Position numbers and translations under genes: made by a program | Assembly (NCBI GenBank): GCA_025059875.1 | Contig: JANXCT010000004.1 | Span: 62,001-126,000, forward strand | Direction: 5' to 3' | DNA length: 64,000 bases | Origin: Candidatus Kapaibacterium sp. | GTDB taxonomy: Bacteria; Bacteroidota; Ignavibacteria; Kapaibacteriales; HRBIN21 | The notes under the pieces: generated by a model | What the model was told of the DNA's origin: nothing | The model's input: only the letters and a program-made list of their open reading frames with translations | Database searches by the model: none | Part shown: piece by piece, positions 1-8,826 of the stretch | Layout of the letters: the number at the start of each line of letters is the position of its first letter | How positions within the stretch are numbered: the first letter of the stretch is position 1

Positions 1-577
1 TCCCATCCATAGAGAACACAGCATCCGTGGCTATCACCTTAAAGCGCGCTCCCTCGGCCTCTGCCTGCCGGAGCTTCGCTTCCAAGTCAGTCATGTCGCA
101 GTTCTTGTACCGATAACGCTTCGCCTTCGTTAGGCGGATACCGTCAATGATGGAGGCATGGTTGAGCTCATCAGAAATGATAGCGTCCTGCTCCGTGAAG
201 AAAGGCTCGAAGAATCCACCGTTTGCGTCAAAACAGGCAGCGTAGAGGATGGTGTCCTCTGTGCCGCAGAATTCCGCAATCTTACGCTCCAGCTCCCTGT
301 GCAAATCCTGGGTGCCACAGATGAAGCGGACGCTGGACATTCCAAAGCCATGGGTGGCCATTGCCCGCTTTGCGGCTTCTATAATCCGGGGATCTGCCGA
401 GAGTCCCAGGTAGTTGTTGGCACAAAAGTTCAGAAGCTCGCGTACTTGACCATTCCAGCGAACTCGGACTACCGGCCCTTGGGGACCTAGGATTTCTCGC
501 TCCTCTTTGTAGAGCCCTGTCTCCCGAAGGACTGCTAACTCTCGCTGGAGGTGTTCCCGAAAGGCTGGGTCGTACAT
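1..577 (-). CDS. kbl: Glycine C-acetyltransferase (2-amino-3-ketobutyrate CoA ligase), 3' part outside window
   Basis: This PLP enzyme interconverts 2-amino-3-oxobutyrate plus CoA with glycine plus acetyl-CoA, and works with threonine dehydrogenase in threonine breakdown. About 192 N-terminal residues are in the window and the reading frame runs off base 1. The start is the ATG at 577-575 (MYDPAFREHL). Family landmarks are NFCANNYLGL, the GFGMSSVRFICGTQ stretch, DAIISDELNHASIIDGIRL, and the start of the ATDAVFSMDG segment. It lies 32 bases after the amidohydrolase stop codon. A TAAATTTG motif overlaps that stop, so kbl may have its own promoter. Related alpha-oxoamine synthases (BioF, HemA) are less likely because the SSVRFICGTQ and SDELNHASIIDG wording is typical of Kbl. 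Confidence 0.9.
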   Translation of the reverse strand, partial: MYDPAFREHLQRELAVLRETGLYKEEREILGPQGPVVRVRWNGQVRELLNFCANNYLGLSADPRIIEAAKRAMATHGFGMSSVRFICGTQDLHRELERKIAEFCGTEDTILYAACFDANGGFFEPFFTEQDAIISDELNHASIIDGIRLTKAKRYRYKNCDMTDLEAKLRQAEAEGARFKVIATDAVFSMDG

Positions 578-604
578 TGGGCATCCCTTTATGCTCGGAG
601 GCCA

Positions 605-612
605 CAAATTTA
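605..612 (-). promoter_or_regulatory. Bacteroidota-type -7 element (TAAATTTG) for kbl
   Basis: Read on the minus strand, TAAATTTG matches TAnnTTTG exactly and ends 27 bases before the kbl ATG. It overlaps the stop codon of the upstream amidohydrolase gene. The -33 TTG element is not clear. The assignment rests on the motif recurring upstream of other genes in this window. Confidence 0.4.
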
Positions 613-2148
613 CATATGCCGCGACACCCAGCGTCGCTCCCCAGCCACGTAAACGGCAACGACGCCAATGGAGGCTATTTCTTCTGGCGGCATCTCTGCC
701 GGATTTGCGTCCACAATGACGAAGTCGGCATCATACCCCGGAAGTAGCAACCCACGACGATCTTCCATCCCACTGGCATAGTGGGCCCACGTCGTGTAAG
801 CTGCCAGGGCCTCGTCAACCCTCAGGCATTCTTCTGGCATCCACGGAGCGGCTTCGCTTGGCGGTCGGCGCGTGCAGAATGCCGAAATGCCGGCCAGAAC
901 GTTCGGTGGCTCTACCGGGAAATCAGAACCAGCGGCAAGGGGAAGGCCAGCCTCGAGCAGACTACGCCACGGATACGGGATGCTCGCCCGCCCATACCCC
1001 AGCCGTCGCCGAGCCATGGGAGCGTCGTGGACACAATGCAGAGGCTGGACCGAAGCAATGCAGCCAGCCTCTACCATTACTGGAATGTCCTCCGGATGGA
1101 CGAGCTGGGCATGTTCTATTCTCAGTCGCTGTTCGAGCTCCCCAATACCTCGCTGACGGATTGCCGCGTAGACGTGAGCCACCTGTCGGTTCGCCGCATC
1201 CCCAATGGCGTGGATTGCCACGTGCCACCCCACCTCCATGGCCTTTGCAACTGCTAACTCCAAGCCCTCTGTGGTAAACAGGAGAAAGCCCTTGTGCGAC
1301 TCGAAGTCGGCATATGGTTCGAGTAATGCTGCTCCATACGATCCCAAAGCTCCGTCAGCGTAGAACTTGACCCCGCGGAGTTGAAAGAACTCCCCTGTTG
1401 CTGGAAGCAGCCCTGCTTGGGCCCACTCCCCTCGCTGAGCCCGTACGTAGCTCTGTACGCGGATGGACAGGTGTCCCGCTTGGGCCAACTCCTGGAAGAT
1501 CGGAACCCACGCTACGTCAACGTCCATGTCGTGCACTTCGGTGATGCCGTATTGAAGGAGCTGGGCAGTCGCTCGTAGGATAGCCTGCCGTACTTCTTCC
1601 GGGCTCGGGGGAGGAATACACCGTAGTACGAGCTCCATCGCAGTATCTACCAATACCCCCGTGGGCATACCCGAGGCATCTCGAACGATGAGCCCACCTG
1701 AGGGGTCTGGGGTTTCAGCGGTAATGCCCGCTCGGCGCAGTGCCTCGGAATTCACCCAGAGCGCATGTCCATCAGTCCGGGATAGAGCAACGGGTACGTC
1801 AGGGAAGAGTGTATCCAACACTGCCGCGGTCGGAAGGACTGCCGGCGCCCACTCTTCATGGTTCCAGCCGCGTCCTACCAGCCACTCCCCACGGTTCGGC
1901 TCCCAGCAGCGTAGCACTTCTAAGCATTCCTCCGCGCTACGGCACCCCTGTAGTCGGGGCTGGACAAGCTCCAGGCCGAAGTGGACGATGTGACCGTGAG
2001 CATCTACGAAGCCAGGTAAAATCCAGCATCCCGGATAGTGCACCCTCCCGGCCTCTGTCTCTACAACGACCTCACCTTCTGCTGGGCTGAAGTCCCAGAT
2101 CCGACCACCGCGAATGCGGAGCCACAACTGCTGTGCCTGCAGAGCCAC
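610..2148 (-). CDS. Metal-dependent amidohydrolase, YtcJ-like (Amidohydro_3)
   Basis: This is a 512-residue TIM-barrel hydrolase of the amidohydrolase superfamily; the substrate is unknown. Visible metal-site motifs are the first-strand VDAHGHIVHFG near residue 49, GWHVAIHAIGDAANR near 305, RIEHAQLVHPEDI near 342, and AAGSDFPVEPPN near 405. A small N-terminal beta segment precedes the barrel and the chain returns to it at the C-terminus (PGYDADFVIVD), as in YtcJ and related enzymes. Translation starts at GTG 2148, three bases after the ferredoxin stop, so the two genes are almost certainly co-transcribed. The family contains many hydrolases of cyclic amides and N-acyl compounds. No signal peptide is seen, so it should be cytoplasmic. 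Confidence 0.85.
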   Translation of the reverse strand: MALQAQQLWLRIRGGRIWDFSPAEGEVVVETEAGRVHYPGCWILPGFVDAHGHIVHFGLELVQPRLQGCRSAEECLEVLRCWEPNRGEWLVGRGWNHEEWAPAVLPTAAVLDTLFPDVPVALSRTDGHALWVNSEALRRAGITAETPDPSGGLIVRDASGMPTGVLVDTAMELVLRCIPPPSPEEVRQAILRATAQLLQYGITEVHDMDVDVAWVPIFQELAQAGHLSIRVQSYVRAQRGEWAQAGLLPATGEFFQLRGVKFYADGALGSYGAALLEPYADFESHKGFLLFTTEGLELAVAKAMEVGWHVAIHAIGDAANRQVAHVYAAIRQRGIGELEQRLRIEHAQLVHPEDIPVMVEAGCIASVQPLHCVHDAPMARRRLGYGRASIPYPWRSLLEAGLPLAAGSDFPVEPPNVLAGISAFCTRRPPSEAAPWMPEECLRVDEALAAYTTWAHYASGMEDRRGLLLPGYDADFVIVDANPAEMPPEEIASIGVVAVYVAGERRWVSRHM

Positions 2149-2151
2149 AGC

Positions 2152-2499
2152 TTAGACCCGAACGCGTCCGGGATCTATCTGGTCGAGATAAGCCTTCTTT
2201 GCCTCCAACTGCTCCCGAGTCTCCGGTGCCAACGGATCCGGCAAACAGCAGTCAACTGGGCAGACCGCGGCACACTGGGGCTCGTCGTAGAACCCAACAC
2301 ATTCTGTACACTTGTCCGGCACAATAAAGTAGTACTCCTCCGACCAGAAGTCTCGCTGATAGCCGCTCGGAGAGTATGATCCCCGATACGTCTGGCCTCC
2401 CAACGTCCACTCAGCACCGGGCTCGTAGATGGCGGTATTCGGACACTCGGGTTCGCAGGCCCCGCAGTTGATGCAGTCTGCTGTTATGTAGAGTGCCAT
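2152..2499 (-). CDS. Ferredoxin with two [4Fe-4S] clusters (YfhL-like)
   Basis: This small electron carrier of about 115 residues begins MALYITADCINCGACEPECP. The first cluster motif is C-x2-C-x2-C-x3-CP near residues 9-19. The second is CTECVGFYDEPQCAAVCPVDC near 66-86, where the longer spacing between the second and third cysteine is typical of YfhL-type ferredoxins. An in-frame GTG four codons upstream (2511) is possible. However, AAGGTG lies 9 bases before the ATG at 2499 and acts better as a ribosome-binding site, so the ATG is preferred. It is the first gene of a minus-strand run with the amidohydrolase and kbl. A TAATTTTG promoter motif lies 28 bases upstream. Confidence 0.88.
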   Translation of the reverse strand: MALYITADCINCGACEPECPNTAIYEPGAEWTLGGQTYRGSYSPSGYQRDFWSEEYYFIVPDKCTECVGFYDEPQCAAVCPVDCCLPDPLAPETREQLEAKKAYLDQIDPGRVRV

Positions 2500-2527
2500 T
2501 GCTAGGTGCACCTTGAATGTTGTAGCC

Positions 2528-2535
2528 CAAAATTA
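2528..2535 (-). promoter_or_regulatory. Bacteroidota-type promoter (TAATTTTG) for the ferredoxin operon
   Basis: TAATTTTG on the minus strand matches TAnnTTTG. A TTG lies 17 bases upstream of it (near 2553-2555), a plausible -33 element. The start codon lies 28 bases downstream of the motif. On the opposite strand, a TAATTTG at 2597-2603 may serve the divergent sugar-transferase gene. Confidence 0.5.
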
Positions 2536-2643
2536 CAACTTGCGGCTCCTTCCAATCCACCATTGGCGGAAGGCTCCTCGTATCCGCGGCATTCCCTAAT
2601 TTGCAGTTAGGCAGTAGGGGGAGGTGGGGGGCAGAGTTAAACT

Positions 2644-4104
2644 GTGAGGGCCGCTTTGGCGGGCTTGAAGAGGCTTATGCGAGCTTTCCCAAGATACCCG
2701 GCATACAAGCTGGTGCTGGCTGTCGGGGATTACCTCTGCATCCTAGGGGGCTACAGCATAGCTGTAGCTGCTCTGGCGCATGGCTTCGGACGCCCCGATG
2801 CCTGGACGCTACTACAGCAATGGCAGCCGTGGATAGCTTTCGCTTGCTTTGGCCTACTCTGGCTTGTCATCCTCCAGCACAACGGACTCTACAAGCTCCG
2901 CTCTATCCGCTCATCGTCACGGCAGACCGTGCTCATACTCCGCTCCGGATTCTACGCGCTCGTTGGCTTTGCCGTCATCGCCTTCTTCCTGCGACCTCCG
3001 CACTGGTTAGATAGCCGCCTTATTACGGGGGCAACATTCTCCGCAGGGCTCTTCCTCCTCCTGGGATGGCGCCTTGTCGGGTTCCGACTGTTGCAGCGCT
3101 TGCTGCTGCGCAATGCTCGCTTCCAACGCCGCACAGCTATCGCCGGCACAGGCGCACTAGCGCAGCTCATTGCAGAGCGTCTCCTCGTTGATGACAACCA
3201 TGACTACAAACTCGTAGGCTTCCTTAGCGATCTCCTACCTCCCGGAACTCCAGTGTTGAATGGTTACCATGTTCTCGGCTCTTGGCGCACTCCAAGTACT
3301 GATGCGACCATTGAGCACGTCATCTACGCCGAGCCTCGGCTGTCTCCTGAAGAGCTATTGGAATCTGCTGCTAAGTGGATTCAGCGGAATGCGACGGTGT
3401 CTACAGTAGCTGAGCTTTACCCTACACTGATCCCCGAGCAGATGATGGACGACGTTGCTGGCTTACGGTTCGTTTCCTTCGCTGGAGCAGGTGCTCGCTA
3501 CCCTTTCCTCTTGCTGAAGCGCATCTACGACACCGTCATCGCTGCGAGCATTCTCTTGCTTTGTCTCCCCCTCTTTGTGGTCATTGCAATTGCCATCAAG
3601 CTGGATTCACCCGGCCCTGTCTTCCATCGGCAGCAGCGGATAGGTCGGTACGGCAAGCGCTTCCTGATGTACAAGTTTCGGACAATGGAAGTGGGCGAAG
3701 CTGCGTACCAGGAGTGGGCTGAGAGCATCCAAGAGCACATTTCCGCTAATAAGCCCTTGCGGAAGATTGTGCCCCAGCAACGCCTCACCCGTGTTGGCCG
3801 CTGGCTACGACGCTGGAGCCTAGATGAGCTGCCTCAGCTATGGAACGTACTACGTGGCGAAATGAGCCTCGTTGGTCCGCGGCCGTTGCTCCCTAAGGAG
3901 GTTGCATACTTCCCTGAGTGGCAGCGCTGGCGCCATCTCATCCTGCCTGGCTGCACGGGGCTGTGGCAGATCTCTGACCGTTCCCATACTTTTGTACAGA
4001 TGCTCCTGCTGGATATCTACTACGTCCAGAATGCGTCTCCATGGCTTGATCTCTACGTCGTGCTGAAGACAGTCCCATACATGCTCCGAGGGCAGAACCG
4101 CTAA
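2644..4104 (+). CDS. Exopolysaccharide-initiating sugar transferase (polyprenyl-phosphate glycosyl-1-phosphate transferase)
   Basis: This membrane enzyme of about 486 residues moves a sugar-1-phosphate from a nucleotide sugar onto undecaprenyl phosphate, the first committed step of capsule or EPS repeat synthesis (WbaP/EpsE type). The N-terminal part has several hydrophobic helices and a CoA-binding-like domain (TAIAGTGALAQLIAERL near 160). The C-terminal Bac_transf domain starts with a helix near 290-320, followed by PGPVFHRQQRIGRYGKRF, YKFRTM, SLDELPQLWNVLRGEMSLVG, GPRPLLP, and the PGCTGLWQISDRS motif. The GTG at 2644 is the longest start; the ATG at 2677 (MRAFPRYPAY) is also possible, with GAAGAGG only 3 bases before it. 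A Gfo/Idh dehydrogenase and a Wzi-like protein follow directly. Confidence 0.87.
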   Translation: MRAALAGLKRLMRAFPRYPAYKLVLAVGDYLCILGGYSIAVAALAHGFGRPDAWTLLQQWQPWIAFACFGLLWLVILQHNGLYKLRSIRSSSRQTVLILRSGFYALVGFAVIAFFLRPPHWLDSRLITGATFSAGLFLLLGWRLVGFRLLQRLLLRNARFQRRTAIAGTGALAQLIAERLLVDDNHDYKLVGFLSDLLPPGTPVLNGYHVLGSWRTPSTDATIEHVIYAEPRLSPEELLESAAKWIQRNATVSTVAELYPTLIPEQMMDDVAGLRFVSFAGAGARYPFLLLKRIYDTVIAASILLLCLPLFVVIAIAIKLDSPGPVFHRQQRIGRYGKRFLMYKFRTMEVGEAAYQEWAESIQEHISANKPLRKIVPQQRLTRVGRWLRRWSLDELPQLWNVLRGEMSLVGPRPLLPKEVAYFPEWQRWRHLILPGCTGLWQISDRSHTFVQMLLLDIYYVQNASPWLDLYVVLKTVPYMLRGQNR

Positions 4105-4109
4105 CACCC

Positions 4110-5156
4110 ATGGTCGTCGCTGTTGTAGGCTGTGGGTACTGGGGGCTAAACCTTATCCGCAACTTCCTCCAGTTCCAATCCGTAGATACTGTCATCGCTT
4201 GTGACCTCGATGAGCACCGCTTGGAAACGGTCCGGCAGCGTTTCCGGTGGATTCGGACCTCTGCTGATCCCTTCTCCGTTCTTACTGATCCGACCGTCGA
4301 TGCCGTTGCCATTGCAACCCCGGTTGCCTCCCACTTTGAGCTAACTCGCATAGCACTGCTCCATCGCAAGCACGTCCTAGTGGAGAAGCCCATGGTGCGC
4401 CGCGCCACCGAGGCAACAGAGCTCCTCACCATTGCGGAGGCCCAAGGCCTAACACTCATGGTCGACCATACGTTTCTCTTCACGGATGCTGTCCAAAAAC
4501 TTAAAGAGCTCCTCGTGCTGGGAGAGCTTGGAGAGCCTCTCTACTTCGATTCAGTGCGTGCTAATCTAGGTCTCTTCCAACCCGATGTAAACGTCGTTTG
4601 GGATTTGGCTTCACATGATGTCTCCATCCTTCTCTATCTCCTCGATAGCGAGCCCCCAACCGCCGTTTCTGCTGTCGGCATTCGACATTACTATGAACTA
4701 GAAAACTTAGCCTATGTGACCGTATACTACAACGACTCCTTCTTGGCGCATTTCCACGTGAATTGGCTTTCCCCCGTTAAGATCCGCACAATTTGCCTGG
4801 GAGGCTCTCGCCGAATGGCCGTCTACGATGATATGGAGACAAGTGAGAAATTACGTGTCTACGACCGCGGCGTGGAGATTACCTCCAAGGAGGGTGAAGA
4901 ACGACTCCGCGTCCAATACCGAGCTGGGCAGATGTACGCTCCTCCACTTCCCAACCATGAAGCCTTGGGACGGGTCATCCACCATTTTTTGGAATCCATC
5001 CATACAGGCCAGCGGCCGATTAGCGACGGATACTTTGGACGGGCCGTAGTTAGCATCCTCGAAGCTGCCGAGGAATCGCTTGCGCGCCATGGACAGCGCG
5101 TCCCTCTGTGTCCAGACCTGGTCTCCTACCCGACCCCCCAGTTACTGTCGCTATGA
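4110..5156 (+). CDS. Gfo/Idh/MocA-family NAD(P)-dependent oxidoreductase
   Basis: This 348-residue dehydrogenase has an N-terminal Rossmann fold (VVAVVGCGYWGLNLIRNF), the family strand AVAIATPVASHFEL and the catalytic-region motif HVLVEKPM near residue 90. It is followed by the alpha/beta substrate domain (TLMVDHTFLFTDAV, VWDLASHDVSILLYLL). Relatives oxidise or epimerise nucleotide sugars and inositols. Its position, 5 bases after the sugar-transferase stop and overlapping the Wzi-like gene by ATGA, makes a role in preparing a sugar for the exopolysaccharide likely; this is inferred from context. It is soluble and cytoplasmic, with no signal peptide. Confidence 0.85.
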   Translation: MVVAVVGCGYWGLNLIRNFLQFQSVDTVIACDLDEHRLETVRQRFRWIRTSADPFSVLTDPTVDAVAIATPVASHFELTRIALLHRKHVLVEKPMVRRATEATELLTIAEAQGLTLMVDHTFLFTDAVQKLKELLVLGELGEPLYFDSVRANLGLFQPDVNVVWDLASHDVSILLYLLDSEPPTAVSAVGIRHYYELENLAYVTVYYNDSFLAHFHVNWLSPVKIRTICLGGSRRMAVYDDMETSEKLRVYDRGVEITSKEGEERLRVQYRAGQMYAPPLPNHEALGRVIHHFLESIHTGQRPISDGYFGRAVVSILEAAEESLARHGQRVPLCPDLVSYPTPQLLSL

Positions 5157-6766
5157 ACTCATACCGCCTGTTCCCCTTGCTCCTCTGGACCGTGGGCGGC
5201 TACTGCTTGGCGCAAAACGTAGACCCCGCCTCTGATCCCTGGACCTATGAAGCTGCCTTTCGGCAAGTCCTCCTGGGCAATGCTCCCCTGCAGAGCATCG
5301 TCCTCTGGCCTATACCCCTTGCAGAGGTCGTCTCGCTCCTGCCGCAGAACGAACATCCCGCTTACGTCCTCTGGTACAACTCTGCCTCCTCCGTAGGCTC
5401 GCGCTTCCTCCCCCAAATTGCCCGCCACCGGTTCCTTGCTACAGTTGCTGACACTGGCTTCCAGATGCTCCTGAACGCCAACATTATGCTCCGTGGTGGT
5501 GCTGTCCGATATGGGGATACTACCAGCACTCCTCTCTTAGCCCGCCTGGGAGGGCAGGCCTTCGTGCGGTATGGTGCCAACGCTGAAGGATTTGTGGACA
5601 TCTCCAACGGAGCACGGTTCGCTGGTTCTCCAGAAGCAGCACTCCGGATTGACCCCAGTCTGGGGCGCACGCTGAAGTTCACCATTGAGGCGCGCCGCTA
5701 CTTCGACCGTTTCGCAGGCTACCTCCAGCTACGGTGGGGCCAGGCTAGAGTACGCTTAGGGCGAGAACCTTTGAGCATCGGCTATAGCCCGATTGACAAT
5801 CTCATCCTCTCGCCAGTTGCCCCAATGCTCGACGGCATCCTCCTGGACATCGCCCACGGCCCCTTCCGGTTCTCTTACCTCCATGCGGCGGCAGAGGGGA
5901 CCGATACCGCAGGACAGCCTGTGCAGTCGAAGTACATTGTCCTCCACCGAGTAGGATGGATGCCGCTATCTGCTCTCTGTGTGGCACTCTACGACATGGT
6001 TGTCTACTCCGGCCGAGGCCTAGACTTTGCATACCTCAATCCCCTCGCGTTCTTCGTTTCCGCAGGTCTTCAGACAGCCGAGCGGAGTAACCGCGATAAC
6101 TCTCTGCTAGCCCTGGAAGTAGCGCTCCGCCCTCAGCCGCGCGTACTCCTCTACGGAACGCTGTTGGTAGACGACCTGAACTACTCCACCCTCTTCGACA
6201 CCTCTGTCGCTGGCAACACCAACAAGTTCGGCTTTCAGCTCGGTGCAGCGACTCTCCTGCCAATTGGCCAGCACGGTATGCAGCTAGCGGCGGAGTACGT
6301 ACGGCTCGGGCCATTCGTGTTTTCACATCGGACGATTGTCAATTCGTGGACACATCTGAACGCACCTCTGGGCTACGCAATGCAACCCAATAGCGACCGA
6401 TGGGCTCTGCAGCTTCGCTATTGGTTGGCTCCCCGAGCCACATTGACTCTGAGCGCTGATTACACTCGGCACGGAGAAAACCTCCTCGGCCCTGACGGAA
6501 AGGTCCTCACGGAGATCCGCAACGGTGAGCGGCTTCCCGTCGGCAATGTCGGTGGAGATATCCTCCGGGGTGACGGTGACATGTTAGCCCCCAATCGCTT
6601 CCTTCGAGGGAAGCGGAGTGATGCCCGTCGCTACTCCGTAAGCGCGGCGATAGAGGTAGTACCGAACGTCGTACTGCTCGTGACTGCTAGTTACCTCAAT
6701 CGCACCGGCGGATCGAATCCTCTAGGGCAACTATGGGGCAGCGCAGAGCTCAGGCTCGGCTACTGA
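5153..6766 (+). CDS. Outer-membrane beta-barrel protein, probably capsule assembly Wzi family
   Basis: This exported protein of about 537 residues starts at ATG 5153 (ATGA overlap with the upstream stop). That start gives a clean signal peptide, MNSYRLFPLLLWTVGGYCLA, then Q. The longer frame from 5108 has no signal peptide at its N-terminus. The mature part is rich in alternating beta-strand residues and aromatics, has many arginine/glycine strands (RLGREPLSIGYSP, RFSYLHAAAEG), and ends with the barrel-like SAELRLGY. The Wzi assignment rests on the pattern of Y/R-rich strands and the capsule-gene neighbours, not on a signature motif. Another porin-like family is possible. Its 3' end overlaps convergent rpsA by 7 bases. 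Confidence 0.6.
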   Translation: MNSYRLFPLLLWTVGGYCLAQNVDPASDPWTYEAAFRQVLLGNAPLQSIVLWPIPLAEVVSLLPQNEHPAYVLWYNSASSVGSRFLPQIARHRFLATVADTGFQMLLNANIMLRGGAVRYGDTTSTPLLARLGGQAFVRYGANAEGFVDISNGARFAGSPEAALRIDPSLGRTLKFTIEARRYFDRFAGYLQLRWGQARVRLGREPLSIGYSPIDNLILSPVAPMLDGILLDIAHGPFRFSYLHAAAEGTDTAGQPVQSKYIVLHRVGWMPLSALCVALYDMVVYSGRGLDFAYLNPLAFFVSAGLQTAERSNRDNSLLALEVALRPQPRVLLYGTLLVDDLNYSTLFDTSVAGNTNKFGFQLGAATLLPIGQHGMQLAAEYVRLGPFVFSHRTIVNSWTHLNAPLGYAMQPNSDRWALQLRYWLAPRATLTLSADYTRHGENLLGPDGKVLTEIRNGERLPVGNVGGDILRGDGDMLAPNRFLRGKRSDARRYSVSAAIEVVPNVVLLVTASYLNRTGGSNPLGQLWGSAELRLGY

Positions 6767-8715
6767 GCCGCGCTACTTTGTGGAGAATCTGTGGAGTCAG
6801 GGTCTGCTTGCTCTGACTGACTATACCCATCTGCAGCAGACGTTTCCTCCGACGCAGTAGCAGATGCTTTCGCCTCCTCCAGCCCTGCATCCGAGCTGTC
6901 AGCCTTCTTTGCCCTCTGTCGCTTCTGGGTCGGCCTAGACTTTGAGGAAGCTTCTGCAGCAGCTTCCTTCTCTGATGCGCCCAGGGACGGTGACTCTATG
7001 AAGGCGCTCTTCTCGGCCCCAGGAACTGGGTGCTGTGCATTGTAAGCATCGATCGTTGCCCGATCCTTTGTGCGCAGGTACTCCACAACGGAGAGCACAA
7101 TCTTCCGCGCTTCCCGATCAAATTCTACGACCTTCAGCGGCAAGATGTCCCCCACCTGGAAGTAGTCTGGGATTGAGGGCACTGGCGCAAAGGAGAGCTG
7201 CGATGCTGGGACGAAGCCATCAACACCATCAGGAAGCTCAACGATAACACCTCGCTGCAGGATGCGCTCGATTCGTCCCTCTGTTTCAGCCCCCACCTTG
7301 TACTTCTCAGCGAAGTACTCCCACGGATCAGGCTGGAGCTGCTTGTGGCCCAACGCAATTCGGCGCTGTTCCGGATTTACCTCCAACACCACGACCTCTA
7401 ACTCTTGACCACGTCGGACGAGCTCTCCTGGGTGCCGAACCTTCTTCGTCCAGGAAAGGTCGCTGACGTGCACCAATCCCTCCACGCCGGGCTCCAGCTC
7501 AACGAAAACGCCAAAGTTGGTAATGTTTCGCACAATCCCCTTGTGGCGGGACCCAACAGGATACTTCTTCACCAGTTCCTGCCATGGATCGGGCTGGAGC
7601 TGCTTGAGTCCCAAGGCCAACTTCCGCTCCTGCTTATCAATGCTCAGCACCATCGCCTCTACCATCTGCCCCAGCGAGAGCACCTGGGAGGGGTGCTTGA
7701 TGTGCTGCGTCCATGACATCTCACTGATGTGAATCAGCCCCTCTATGCCCTTCTCAATCTCGACGAAGGCTCCATAGTCCGTAATGCTGACAACCTTACC
7801 GCGGACGATGGTACCTGGCTGGTACTTGTCACCAATCGTCTCCCACGGATGCGGCGTCAGCTGTTTGATACCAAGGGAGATTCGCTTCTTCTCCTCGTCA
7901 AAGTCGAGGACGACGACTTTGACCGTCTGGTCGAGGGACACAATCTCACTGGGATGGTTAACGCGCCCCCAGGAAAGGTCTGTGATGTGCACTAGACCAT
8001 CCACTCCGCCCAAGTCCACGAAGACTCCGAAGTCCGTAATGGCCTTCACTGTACCCTCCAACACTAGCCCACGGTCTAGCTGGTTCAGGATGCGCTGGCG
8101 CTGTTCAGCAATCTGATCCTCAAGGAGGACCTTGCGGCTAACCACAACGTTCTCCCCGGGCTGATTCAGCTTCACGATCCGCACCTCTATCGTCTTGCCA
8201 AGCCAAGCGTCAAAATCACGCACCGGACGGATATCCACCTGTGAACCTGGCAGAAAGGCCTCCATTCCCATGAAGTCAACAACGAACCCCCCCTTGACCC
8301 GCCGCATGATTGTGACGGGGACGGTCTGCTGCTGCTCGTAGAGCTCTCTGGCTCGCTCCCACGTGCGTAGGAGTTCTGCTTGGCGCCGCGACAAGATGGC
8401 TCGTCCTTCGTTGTCTTCTGCCTTTTCCACGAAGACCTCTATCTCCTCCCCGATTTTAGGATCGCTGCTGAACTCACGCCGTGGCACAACCCCCAAGGAC
8501 TTTGCTCCAATGTCAATCAGCACCTCATTCTTGGTGGTGCCTACCACCCGCCCCTTGACAACCTCGCCCTCTCGCAGCCGGGAGAGTGTGCCTTCGTACA
8601 GCTTGGCCAATGTAGCATCGTCAATACCTGCCGGCACAGCTCCGCCTTCTAAGAGCTCTTCCAAAAGGCGCTGTCGCTGATACGACGGGGGTGGTGTGCC
8701 TGTCAGGCTCTCCAT
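6760..8715 (-). CDS. rpsA: 30S ribosomal protein S1
   Basis: This 651-residue RNA-binding protein of the small subunit helps structured or weak-leader mRNAs bind the ribosome. Six S1 (OB-fold) repeats are visible, at about 45-115, 128-200, 215-285, 300-375, 387-460 and 472-545. Examples are GTVKAITDFGVFVDLGGVDG, GKVVSITDYGAFVEIEKG and GIVRNITNFGVFVELEPG. The last 75 residues form a low-complexity Ala/Ser/Glu/Lys tail (EKEAAAEASSKSRPTQKR), unlike the E. coli protein. The start is ATG 8715 with GAAGG upstream. The 3' end overlaps the convergent Wzi-like gene by 7 bases. The upstream 110-base gap holds a TTAATTTG promoter-like motif (8802..8795) inside an AGCTTT/AAAGCT hairpin. Confidence 0.95.
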   Translation of the reverse strand: MESLTGTPPPSYQRQRLLEELLEGGAVPAGIDDATLAKLYEGTLSRLREGEVVKGRVVGTTKNEVLIDIGAKSLGVVPRREFSSDPKIGEEIEVFVEKAEDNEGRAILSRRQAELLRTWERARELYEQQQTVPVTIMRRVKGGFVVDFMGMEAFLPGSQVDIRPVRDFDAWLGKTIEVRIVKLNQPGENVVVSRKVLLEDQIAEQRQRILNQLDRGLVLEGTVKAITDFGVFVDLGGVDGLVHITDLSWGRVNHPSEIVSLDQTVKVVVLDFDEEKKRISLGIKQLTPHPWETIGDKYQPGTIVRGKVVSITDYGAFVEIEKGIEGLIHISEMSWTQHIKHPSQVLSLGQMVEAMVLSIDKQERKLALGLKQLQPDPWQELVKKYPVGSRHKGIVRNITNFGVFVELEPGVEGLVHVSDLSWTKKVRHPGELVRRGQELEVVVLEVNPEQRRIALGHKQLQPDPWEYFAEKYKVGAETEGRIERILQRGVIVELPDGVDGFVPASQLSFAPVPSIPDYFQVGDILPLKVVEFDREARKIVLSVVEYLRTKDRATIDAYNAQHPVPGAEKSAFIESPSLGASEKEAAAEASSKSRPTQKRQRAKKADSSDAGLEEAKASATASEETSAADGYSQSEQADPDSTDSPQSSAAQ

Positions 8716-8826
8716 GCACTACAACCTTCGGCGATTAGTGGTACACACAGATTGAGAACGCAGCCTGTTCCTCAAGGCTCCAGGAAAAGCAACGCAAATT
8801 AAGCTTTTTGCGCCAAAGCTCAGGTA

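Noticed and set aside
2551-2590. Hairpin CCTTCC...GGAAGG in the ferredoxin/sugar-transferase gap as a terminator
   Set aside because: The stem is imperfect and there is no T-run on either strand; divergent genes need no terminator here.
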